In this document: in pieces, positions 50,915-57,953 of the stretch
Layout: every line of letters starts with the position of its first letter
Position numbering within the stretch: position 1 is the stretch's first letter
Assembly: GCA_963761325.1 (NCBI GenBank)
Contig: CAVXGZ010000002.1
Coordinates: forward strand, 1,364,001-1,428,000
Length of the DNA: 64,000 nt
Reading direction: 5' to 3'
Source of the DNA: Streptantibioticus_C sp963761325
Lineage (GTDB): Bacteria > Actinomycetota > Actinomycetes > Streptomycetales > Streptomycetaceae
Translations under genes and position numbers: made by a program
The notes under the pieces: generated by a model
Seen by the model: only the letters and a program-made list of their open reading frames with translations
Told to the model about the DNA's origin: nothing
The model's database searches: none

Positions 50915-51708
50915 GCCGACTCCAATCGGGGGGTGGCCTCCAGCAGGCGGCGGGTGTACTCGTGGGCGGGCCGGTCGAAGACCTCCAGCACGCCGCCGCT
51001 CTCCACCACGTCGCCCCGGTTCATCACCACGACCCGGTCCGCGGTCTCGGCGACGACCCCGAGGTCGTGGGTGATCAGCACCACGGCCATGCCGTGCCGG
51101 CCCTGCAACTCCACGAGCAGGTCGAGGATCTGCCGCTGCACCGTGACGTCGAGCGCCGTGGTCGGCTCGTCGGCGATCAGCAGGCGCGGCCGTCCGACCA
51201 GGGCCGCGGCGATCATCACGCGCTGGCGCAGACCGCCGGACAGCTCGTGCGGGTACTGGCGGTAGCGGCGCTCCGGTTCGGGGATGCCCACCTCCTCCAG
51301 CGCCGCGAGCGCCGCCTGCTTCGCCGCGCCGCGCGAGAGGCCCTGGTGGTGCCGGAGCACCTCGGCGACCTGCGCGCCGACGCGTTGCAGCGGGTCGAGG
51401 CTGGTCATCGGGTCCTGGAAGACCATGGTGATGTCGCGGCCCCTGATCCGGCCGAGTTCCCGCTCCGGCAGGGTGAGCAGGTCGCGGCCGCCGAAGAGGA
51501 TCTCGCCGCCCGGGTAGCGGCACGGCGGTTCGGGGTTGAGCCGCAGGACGGACAGCGCGGTCGCGGTCTTGCCGCTGCCCGACTCCCCGACGACGGCGAG
51601 CGTCTCGCCCTCGGCGACCTGGAGGCTGACGTCCCGGACCGCGTGCACGGTGCCGGAGCCGAGGCGGAAGTCGACGCTGAGTTCGTTGATTTCGAGGATC
51701 GGTTTCAT
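50911..51708 (-). CDS. Oligopeptide/dipeptide-type ABC importer, ATP-binding subunit (OppD/DppD-like)
   Basis: 265 residues from ATG 51708. Walker A GESGSGKTATALSVL, Q-loop MVFQDPMTSLDPLQRVG, signature LSGGLRQRVMIAAAL, Walker B LLIADEPTTALD, switch ITHDLGVVAE and the end motif RPAHEYTRRLLEATP. It pairs with the adjacent OppF-like ATPase to energise the two permeases. The start overlaps the end of the permease gene. Confidence 0.93.
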   Translation of the reverse strand: MKPILEINELSVDFRLGSGTVHAVRDVSLQVAEGETLAVVGESGSGKTATALSVLRLNPEPPCRYPGGEILFGGRDLLTLPERELGRIRGRDITMVFQDPMTSLDPLQRVGAQVAEVLRHHQGLSRGAAKQAALAALEEVGIPEPERRYRQYPHELSGGLRQRVMIAAALVGRPRLLIADEPTTALDVTVQRQILDLLVELQGRHGMAVVLITHDLGVVAETADRVVVMNRGDVVESGGVLEVFDRPAHEYTRRLLEATPRLESA

Positions 51709-52616
51709 CGGCGGTACGCCTTCGGGTCCGCGACGTCGCGCAGGGCGTCGCCGGTGAGGTTGACGGCGAGCGAGGTGACCATCAGGGCGATGCCGGGGAA
51801 GACCGCGACCCACCAGGCGGTGCCCAGGTAGAGCTGGCCGTCGGCGAGCATGCTGCCCCACGTGACGATCTGCTTGGGTACCCCGAGGCCGAGGTAGCTC
51901 AACGACGCCTCGGCGACGATGGCCGTGGCGACCTGCAGGGTGCCGATGGTGGCCAGCGGCGCCATCACGTTGGGCAGCAGATGCCGGCGCATGATGGCCG
52001 CGTCGGTCGCTCCGATGGCCCGCGCCTCGGTGACGAACTCCCGGGAGCGCAGCGACAGCACCTCGGAACGCACCACCCGTGCGTAGGAGACCCAGCCGGT
52101 CAGGCCCAGCACCAGGATCACGTACCACAGGCCGGAGCCGAGGAAGCCGACGATGGCGAGCGCCAGCAGGATGGCCGGGAAGGCCAGTTGCACGTCGGCC
52201 AGCCGCATCAGGATCCGGTCGGTCCAGCCGCCGAAGTAGCCGGACACCATGCCGACCGCCGTGCCGATCACCCCGGCCAGCAGGGCGGCCCCGGCGCCGA
52301 CCAGCAGCGAGACCCGGGTTCCGTAGATGACCCGGGAGAGCAGGTCGCGGCCCAACTCGTCGGTGCCGAGCAGGTGGGAGCTGTCGCCGCCGTGCATCCA
52401 GACCGGCGGCCTCAGGCGCAGCAGCAGGTTCTGCGCGTTCGGGTCGTAGGGGGCGATGAGCGGCGCGAACAGCGCGGCGAGCACCAGGAGCGCCAGCACG
52501 GCCAGCGCCACGACGGCGAGCCGGTTGCCCAGCAGGGCCCGTAGCGCGGCGGACCGGGGGCCGCGCCGCACGGCCGCGGCGGGAGCGGAGAGGGATCCGG
52601 TGGAAACGGCGGTCAT
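51705..52616 (-). CDS. Oligopeptide/dipeptide-type ABC importer, permease (OppC/DppC-like)
   Basis: 303 residues from ATG 52616. A first helix (LAVVALAVLALLVLAALFAPLI) is followed by the DppC-type periplasmic sequence LGTDELGRDLLSRVIYGTRVSL. Five more helices follow. The EAA loop reads EARAIGATDAAIMRRHLLPNV. The end TGDALRDVADPKAYRR is typical of the family. It overlaps both neighbours. Confidence 0.93.
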   Translation of the reverse strand: MTAVSTGSLSAPAAAVRRGPRSAALRALLGNRLAVVALAVLALLVLAALFAPLIAPYDPNAQNLLLRLRPPVWMHGGDSSHLLGTDELGRDLLSRVIYGTRVSLLVGAGAALLAGVIGTAVGMVSGYFGGWTDRILMRLADVQLAFPAILLALAIVGFLGSGLWYVILVLGLTGWVSYARVVRSEVLSLRSREFVTEARAIGATDAAIMRRHLLPNVMAPLATIGTLQVATAIVAEASLSYLGLGVPKQIVTWGSMLADGQLYLGTAWWVAVFPGIALMVTSLAVNLTGDALRDVADPKAYRR

Positions 52617-53605
52617 CGTGGGGCCCGCACTCTCGGGTCGAGGAGGGTGTAGGAGAGGTCCACCAGCATGTTGACCACGACGAACGTCGCCGCGAAGAAC
52701 AGCACGGTGGCCTGCACCAGGGGGAAGTCGCGGTTGGAGATGGCCGCGACGGTCAACTGCCCGACGCCGGGCCAGGAGAAGACCTGCTCGGTGAGGATCG
52801 CCCCGCCCAGCAGGCTGCCGACCTCCAGGCCGAGCACCGTCACCACCGGTAGCGAGGCGTTGCGCAGCCCGTGGGTGAACAGCACCTTGACCGGTCCGAA
52901 GCCCTTGGCCCGCGCGGTCCGGATGTGGTCGGCGGACAGCACTTCGATCAGTGAGGACCGCAGCAGCCGGGCGACGACGGCGATGGAGTACACCGCCAGC
53001 GTGACCGAGGGCAGCACCAGGTTCGCGAACGTGCCGTACCCGGAGGCGGGAAGCACCCGGAAGCCGACCGCGAAGACCAGGATCAGCAGGATGCCGACCC
53101 AGAACGGCGGCGTGGACTGGCCCAGCAGCACACCGGTCATCACGCCGCGGTCCGCCGCCCTGCCGCGGCGCATCGCCGCCACGATGCCGGCCGGGATCGC
53201 GACGACGAGCGTCACCACCAGCGCTCCGGCGGCCAGTTCCAGGGTGGCCGGCAGCCGTTGCGCCAGCACCTGGCTCACCGGCTGCCCGTAGAAGATCGAA
53301 TTGCCGAACCGCAGCCGCGGCAGCCCCCACAGGAAGTCCAGGTACTGCTTGAACAGTGGCCGGTCCAGCCCCAGCGAGGCCCGCAGCACCGACTCCTGGT
53401 GTGCGGTGGCGTCCGGCGGCAGCAGCAGCTTGACCGGGTCGCCGGAGAGCCGGACGAGGAAGAAGGAGACGGTCGCCGTGCACAGCAGCACGAACACCGC
53501 GCTCAGCAGCCGGCCGGCGACCAGGCGCAGCACTCCGGCGGCGTCGCCCGAGCGCGCTGCGCTCCTCGGCGGGGCGGCGGCCGGCCGCGTCGAGACGTCG
53601 CTCAC
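52613..53605 (-). CDS. Oligopeptide/dipeptide-type ABC importer, permease (OppB/DppB-like)
   Basis: 330 residues from GTG 53605, overlapping the stop of the binding-protein gene (GTGA). After a 30-residue Ala/Arg-rich cytoplasmic tail comes a first helix (LLSAVFVLLCTATVSFFLV) with RLSGDPVKLL, then LGLDRPLFKQYLDFL, five more helices, the EAA-loop segment RTARAKGFGPVKVLFTHGLRNA and the C-terminal DLSYTLLDPRVRAPR. All are standard DppB features. Confidence 0.93.
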   Translation of the reverse strand: MSDVSTRPAAAPPRSAARSGDAAGVLRLVAGRLLSAVFVLLCTATVSFFLVRLSGDPVKLLLPPDATAHQESVLRASLGLDRPLFKQYLDFLWGLPRLRFGNSIFYGQPVSQVLAQRLPATLELAAGALVVTLVVAIPAGIVAAMRRGRAADRGVMTGVLLGQSTPPFWVGILLILVFAVGFRVLPASGYGTFANLVLPSVTLAVYSIAVVARLLRSSLIEVLSADHIRTARAKGFGPVKVLFTHGLRNASLPVVTVLGLEVGSLLGGAILTEQVFSWPGVGQLTVAAISNRDFPLVQATVLFFAATFVVVNMLVDLSYTLLDPRVRAPR

Positions 53606-55185
53606 CGGGCCACCTCCGCGCTCGCCATGTCGAGATCGCCGACGAAGCCCGGCTTCCACCGCGGCCGGGAGTCGCGGGCGAGGATGTTGTCCACCTGGTA
53701 GAGCGAGACGAACGGCGCCTCGGTGAGGATCAGCCGCTGCAGGTCGGAGAAGGCCCGCCGGCGGGCCTGCGGATCGCCGGACAGCTCCTCGACGTCGATG
53801 AGGTGGTTCGCCTCCTTGGAGTGCCATCGGCTCTGGCGGCGGTCGCTGCGCACGTTGGACTGCAGCATGCTCTCCCCGTCCAGGGTCCACACGGTGCTGG
53901 CCGCCAGGTAGATCGGGCCGAGCGCGCCGGTGTTGTTCGAGGTCAGCCGGGTCGCGTAGGTGGCGGGGTCGAGGAGTTGGACCTCGGCGTGCACACCGGC
54001 CCGCGCCAGCAGTCCGGAGATCGCCTGCGCCACGTCGGAGTCGATGGCGGAGGCGGTGAGCGTGGTGGCGAAGCCGTGCGGGTAACCGGCCTGCGCCAGC
54101 AGGGACTTGGCGGTGGCCACCGAGCGGGTGACCGGCTTGATCGAGGGATCGAAGCCGAAGGCGCCGCGCGGGATCATCGCCGGCACCTCGCGCGCCTTGC
54201 CGCCCAGCACCGCCTTGATCAGCAGCGGAACGTCGATGGCGTGGTTGAGGGCCTGGCGCACTCTGCGGTCGCGCAACGGCCCGTCCGGTGGTCCGTGCAG
54301 TGTGTCCAGCGACAGGTAGGAGGTGCGGATGCCGGGGGAGCTCTGCAGCGTGACGCCGGTGTAGCCGTCCAGTTGCTGCGCCTCGTCCGGGGTGAGTCCG
54401 GCCACCAGGTCCAACTCGCCGCTCTGCAGGGCCGCGAGGGCGGAGGAGGCGTTGGGCTCGGGGCTGAAGACCAGCTCGTCCACCTTCGGACGGCCGTTCC
54501 AGTAGCGGGGGTTGGCCCGCATCCGCAGTTCGTGGTCGCGCTGCCAGTCGACGTAGCGGAACGGCCCGGTGCCGATCGGATGCGCGGCGAACCCGGCGCT
54601 GCCCACCTCGCCGATGTAGCGCGGCGGCACGACGACGCCGCCGAACAGCGAGACCTTCTCGGGCAGGATCGGGTCGTGCAGCGTGGTGTGCAGGTCCACG
54701 GTGAGCCGGTCCACCACGGAGACCGACCTGACGTAGCGCAGTTCGACGATGGGCGACTCGGTCGCCGGGTCGAGCACCCGCTCGATGCTGAACTTCACCG
54801 CCGCCGCGTCGCAGGGCTCGCCGTTGTGGAAGGTGACGCCGGGGCGCAGCGTGAACCGCCAGGTGAGCGGGTCGCGGGCGGTCCAGGACAGCGCGATGCG
54901 GGGGCGCAGGCCGCTGCCGGCGCCGCGGGTGGTGAGGGTGTCGAACATGTTGATCAGGGCGTTCATCGACACCATGTCGCCCTGTTTCTGCGGGTCCATG
55001 GTCGCCGGGTCGCCCGGCTGCGACACCCGCAGCGTGTTGCCCGCGCCGCTGGCGGGATCGGTGCCGCAACCCGTCAGGAGCGCCGGAGCGGCCAGGGCCG
55101 GGACGAGCAGGCCGCCGAACCTCAGCACGTCACGGCGGGCCGGGCGGCCACGGCCCGAAGGTCGCCCTCGATGTATGCGTTCCAT
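53602..55185 (-). CDS. Solute-binding lipoprotein of the Opp/Dpp-type importer (SBP family 5)
   Basis: 527 residues from ATG 55185; an alternative ATG is four codons upstream. The signal sequence has a twin-arginine stretch (RPARRDVLRFGG), a hydrophobic core and a lipobox LLTGC, so it is a lipoprotein, probably Tat-exported. TLRVSQPGDPATMDPQKQGD and LTWRFTLRPGVTFHNGEPCDAAAVKFSIERVL are hallmark SBP_bac_5 sequences. First gene of the importer operon, divergent from the IclR gene across only 54 bases. The ligand could be a peptide, glycoside or opine-like compound; neighbours favour an amide or sugar-acid derivative. Confidence 0.93.
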   Translation of the reverse strand: MERIHRGRPSGRGRPARRDVLRFGGLLVPALAAPALLTGCGTDPASGAGNTLRVSQPGDPATMDPQKQGDMVSMNALINMFDTLTTRGAGSGLRPRIALSWTARDPLTWRFTLRPGVTFHNGEPCDAAAVKFSIERVLDPATESPIVELRYVRSVSVVDRLTVDLHTTLHDPILPEKVSLFGGVVVPPRYIGEVGSAGFAAHPIGTGPFRYVDWQRDHELRMRANPRYWNGRPKVDELVFSPEPNASSALAALQSGELDLVAGLTPDEAQQLDGYTGVTLQSSPGIRTSYLSLDTLHGPPDGPLRDRRVRQALNHAIDVPLLIKAVLGGKAREVPAMIPRGAFGFDPSIKPVTRSVATAKSLLAQAGYPHGFATTLTASAIDSDVAQAISGLLARAGVHAEVQLLDPATYATRLTSNNTGALGPIYLAASTVWTLDGESMLQSNVRSDRRQSRWHSKEANHLIDVEELSGDPQARRRAFSDLQRLILTEAPFVSLYQVDNILARDSRPRWKPGFVGDLDMASAEVAR

Positions 55186-55236
55186 TGAACAACACATCCG
55201 TTCCGGCAGATGGAATGCGATTGGGCTAAGCTAAGC
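55177..55236. promoter_or_regulatory. Divergent importer/IclR control region
   Basis: Only 54 bases separate the start codons. An imperfect inverted repeat gcgttccat (55177-55185) / atggaatgc (55210-55218) spans the importer start. A tandem GCTAAGCTAAGC (55225-55236) lies just before the IclR start. These are candidate operator or promoter elements for IclR control of both directions; one or both transcripts may be nearly leaderless. Confidence 0.5.
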
Positions 55237-55239
55237 GCC

Positions 55240-56097
55240 ATGGCGAAAGCGGTCAACACCCGATCGAGCGAACCGGCACCCGTCAAAGGCCCGGTGGACA
55301 AGGCGATGGAGGTGCTCGAAGTGCTCGCGGCGACTCCCGGCCCGCACCGGCTGGCCGAGATAGCCCGGCGCACCGGACTCACCAAACCGACGGTCCACCG
55401 CCACCTGCGCACCATGGCCGACTACGGCTTCGCCCAGGCCGCCGAGGGCGGCAGCTACCAGGCCGGGCCACGCTTGCTCGGGCTCGCGGCGGCCGCCCTG
55501 CACGCCAGCCGCGACCTGCGACTCGCCCGCCCCGCCCTGGCGGACCTGCGCGAGCGCACCGGCCACGTCGCCCACTACGCCGTGCGCGACGCCGACGACG
55601 CGGTCTACCTGGCGTCCTCCGAGCCGGCCCGGGAGTACCGGATGAGCGCCCGCCCCGGCGACCGGGTGCCGCTCTACCGCAGCGCGGCCGGCCTCGCGAT
55701 GCTCTCCGCGCTGCCCGGCCACGAGGCCGACGCGGTCATCGACGCCGGACCGCTGGCCGCCCGCACCTCACGCACCCTCACCGACCCGGCGGCGCTGCGC
55801 GCGGCGCTCGCCGAGGCGGCCCGGCTCGGCTACGCGGTCGAGGACGAGTACGACGAGCCCGACGTGCGTGCCGTCGCCGCGCCGGTGCTGGACGCCGACG
55901 GATCGGTGGTGGGCGCCGTCTGCGTCGCCGGGCTGACGTTCACCCTGGACCGGCGCGGCGTCGAGGCGTTCGGCCCGATGGTGCGCGCCGCGGCCCGCTC
56001 CGTCTCCAGCGGGCTCGGCGCCCGGCCGAGACCGCTCGGCGCGGTGCCGACGGAAGCCGGCGCGCGGGCATCCGAAGCGCATCGAGAGGGAGAGTGA
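55240..56097 (+). CDS. IclR-family transcriptional regulator
   Basis: 285 residues from ATG 55240. The N-terminal winged helix is VDKAMEVLEVLAATPGPHRLAEIARRTGLTKPTVHRHLRTMADYGF. The C-terminal GAF-like effector domain includes RPGDRVPLYRSAAGLAMLSALP and the family end AVAAPVLDADGSVVGAVCVAGL. IclR proteins usually control adjacent catabolic operons in response to a small-molecule effector. Placed divergent to the importer and overlapping the hydrolase gene (GTGA), it probably regulates the whole locus. Confidence 0.93.
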   Translation: MAKAVNTRSSEPAPVKGPVDKAMEVLEVLAATPGPHRLAEIARRTGLTKPTVHRHLRTMADYGFAQAAEGGSYQAGPRLLGLAAAALHASRDLRLARPALADLRERTGHVAHYAVRDADDAVYLASSEPAREYRMSARPGDRVPLYRSAAGLAMLSALPGHEADAVIDAGPLAARTSRTLTDPAALRAALAEAARLGYAVEDEYDEPDVRAVAAPVLDADGSVVGAVCVAGLTFTLDRRGVEAFGPMVRAAARSVSSGLGARPRPLGAVPTEAGARASEAHREGE

Positions 56098-57134
56098 ACG
56101 TGCTGGACGCCATCCTCGCCGAGGGCCGGGAGCGCCGGGTCTACTCGGGGGCCGCCTGGTCGGTCGGCACCGCCGACGGTCCGCTGGACCGGGGCTGGAC
56201 CGGCACCCGCAGGTGGGAGGGGGCGCGGCTCGACGGCGGCGAGTTGTGGGACCTGGCCTCGGTGACCAAGCCGATCGTCGGCCTCGCGGTGATGGCCCTC
56301 GTCGACCGCGGCGCGCTGACGCTCTCCGACCGGGTCGGCGACCATCTGCCCCGGTTCGCCGCCGGCGACAAAGCCGACTTGACGGTACGTCAACTTCTCA
56401 CCCACACCTCCGGGTTGCCCGGCGGGGTGCCGCTCCACCGCGAACACCGCACCCGCGAGGCGATGTTGGACGCCCTCGTCACGCTCCCGCTGCGGGCCCG
56501 CCCGGACACCCGCGTCGAGTACTCCTCGCAGGGGTTCATGGTGCTCGGCCTGATCGCCGAGTCCGCCGCGCGGCAGCCGCTGGACGAACTCGTCGACCAA
56601 CTGGTCTGCGCGCCGCTCGGCATGGCCGGCACCCGGTTCAACCCCGACGCCGAAGGGCGCGCGCGGGCGGTGGCCACCGAGGACTGCGCCTGGCGCGGCG
56701 GCGTGGTGGCCGGCCAGGTCCACGACGAGAACGCGGTGGTCCTCGGCGGCATCGCCGGCCACGCCGGCCTGTTCGCCCCGCTCGTCGACATGGAACGCCT
56801 CGGCCGCGCACTCGCCGGCGGAGCGCGGGCCGTCCTGCGTCCGGAGACGTTCGCGCTGATGACCGCGTGCCACACCGAAGGACTCGGCCTGCGCCGCGGC
56901 CTCGCCTGGCAGGCGCAGGACCCGGTCGGCTCACCGGTCGGCCAGTCCTTCGGCCCCCGCGCGTACGGCCACACCGGCTTCACCGGCACCAGCCTGTGGA
57001 CCGACCCGGCCACCGGCCGCTACACCGTGCTGCTGACCAACCGGGTCCACCCCACCCGCGTTCCGGAGGGCATCAAGGCGGTCCGGCACGCCTTCCACGA
57101 CCACGCCGCCACGCTCCCGCCGTCGCGCGCGTGA
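56094..57134 (+). CDS. Serine hydrolase of the beta-lactamase/esterase (class C) fold
   Basis: 346 residues from GTG 56094, coupled to the IclR gene. Active-site motifs: LASVTKPIVG (SxxK), YSSQGFMVLG (YxN-like, with Ser-Ser) and YGHTGFTGTSLW (HTG in place of KTG). No signal peptide, so cytoplasmic; it resembles EstB-type esterases, D-aminopeptidases or 6-aminohexanoate hydrolases rather than a secreted beta-lactamase. It probably cleaves the imported compound. Its coupling to IclR ties it to the transporter locus. Confidence 0.88.
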   Translation: MNVLDAILAEGRERRVYSGAAWSVGTADGPLDRGWTGTRRWEGARLDGGELWDLASVTKPIVGLAVMALVDRGALTLSDRVGDHLPRFAAGDKADLTVRQLLTHTSGLPGGVPLHREHRTREAMLDALVTLPLRARPDTRVEYSSQGFMVLGLIAESAARQPLDELVDQLVCAPLGMAGTRFNPDAEGRARAVATEDCAWRGGVVAGQVHDENAVVLGGIAGHAGLFAPLVDMERLGRALAGGARAVLRPETFALMTACHTEGLGLRRGLAWQAQDPVGSPVGQSFGPRAYGHTGFTGTSLWTDPATGRYTVLLTNRVHPTRVPEGIKAVRHAFHDHAATLPPSRA

Positions 57135-57582
57135 CGCGGCCGGGAGAAGTCCGATTTCGATCGGGGCTCGGAAATCCTGCGCGCTATCGGCCCAGAAACG
57201 TCACGCGACCGTTTCATGATCACGGTGTGGCACGCGAATGCCGGTTCCGGGGGCCGGAATGTCCGATCACGGGTGATGCCGGGAATCGTTTCTCGGCGTC
57301 CTAACCGGTGAGCGTGTGAAGATCATGTCGTCAATGCGTGCACCGCGGCGGCGCCGGACTGGCGCGATACCGCACCGTCTTCGGAAATTACGGACAGGTC
57401 GCGGTGGTCGGGCGGCACATCGGCGTGCTTTGATCTCCCATCAATCGGAAGGGCGCCATCCGTTTCACCGCGGTGGGCCGTTTCCGATGATCAAGTGCGC
57501 CCTTGGCATGCCGAATCGATTCTCTGATCCGGCCGGCCGATTTCGCAGGGAGCATTCCAAGCAATGAAGGGACAGGCTGGTC
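57135..57582. other. Intergenic region upstream of the double-glycine peptide gene
   Basis: 448 bases between the serine hydrolase and the small peptide gene. It is less GC-rich in its second half, as expected of a promoter region. I see no further gene, strong hairpin or repeat. Confidence 0.5.
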
Positions 57583-57810
57583 ATGCGCAACGACACTCCC
57601 CAGGTTGAGACCCGCGAGATCGCGGACAGCGACCTGGACACCATTTCCGGCGGAGCTCTCGGAGACGTGCTCCAGAGTGCCGAGTCCGCTCTCCCCACCC
57701 TCCCCGCGCTGCCCGGGGTGGCCCTGCCCGGCATCACCGGTGGCGCCGGCATTCAGGTCACCGGCCCGGTCTCCCTCGGCGCCAGCCTTTCGGGTGCCGC
57801 CGGCGCGTGA
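57583..57810 (+). CDS. Small peptide with double-glycine leader, candidate RiPP precursor
   Basis: 75 residues from ATG 57583, with GAAGGGA upstream. The N-terminal 24 residues, VETREIADSDLDTISGG at their end, match the E-L/I-x-D-x-x-L-x-x-I/V-S/A-G-G pattern of double-glycine leaders of class II lanthipeptides and Nif11-like RiPPs. The putative core (51 residues, starting ALGDVLQSAESALP) is hydrophobic, Gly/Ala/Pro/Leu/Ser-rich and has no Cys, so no lanthionine rings could form. No LanM, peptidase or dedicated exporter is visible in the window. It ends before a strong terminator, convergent to the NRPS. Confidence 0.7.
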   Translation: MRNDTPQVETREIADSDLDTISGGALGDVLQSAESALPTLPALPGVALPGITGGAGIQVTGPVSLGASLSGAAGA

Positions 57811-57882
57811 CGCCGCATCGGCTCGATCGGCACACCATGTTGCCTGGCCAGCCGGGGTTTTCTGAATACCAGTGACATCGAC

Positions 57883-57913
57883 GTGTGCCCCGGACCCTCG
57901 TTCCGGGGCACAC
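57883..57913. terminator. Bidirectional hairpin terminator between peptide and NRPS genes
   Basis: A perfect 12-bp stem gtgtgccccgga (57883-57894) / tccggggcacac (57902-57913) with a 7-base loop, between convergent genes. Confidence 0.8.
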
Positions 57914-57953
57914 GCCGGTATCCGGCTCTTCCCGCACGGGCGTCGCCCTCCGG

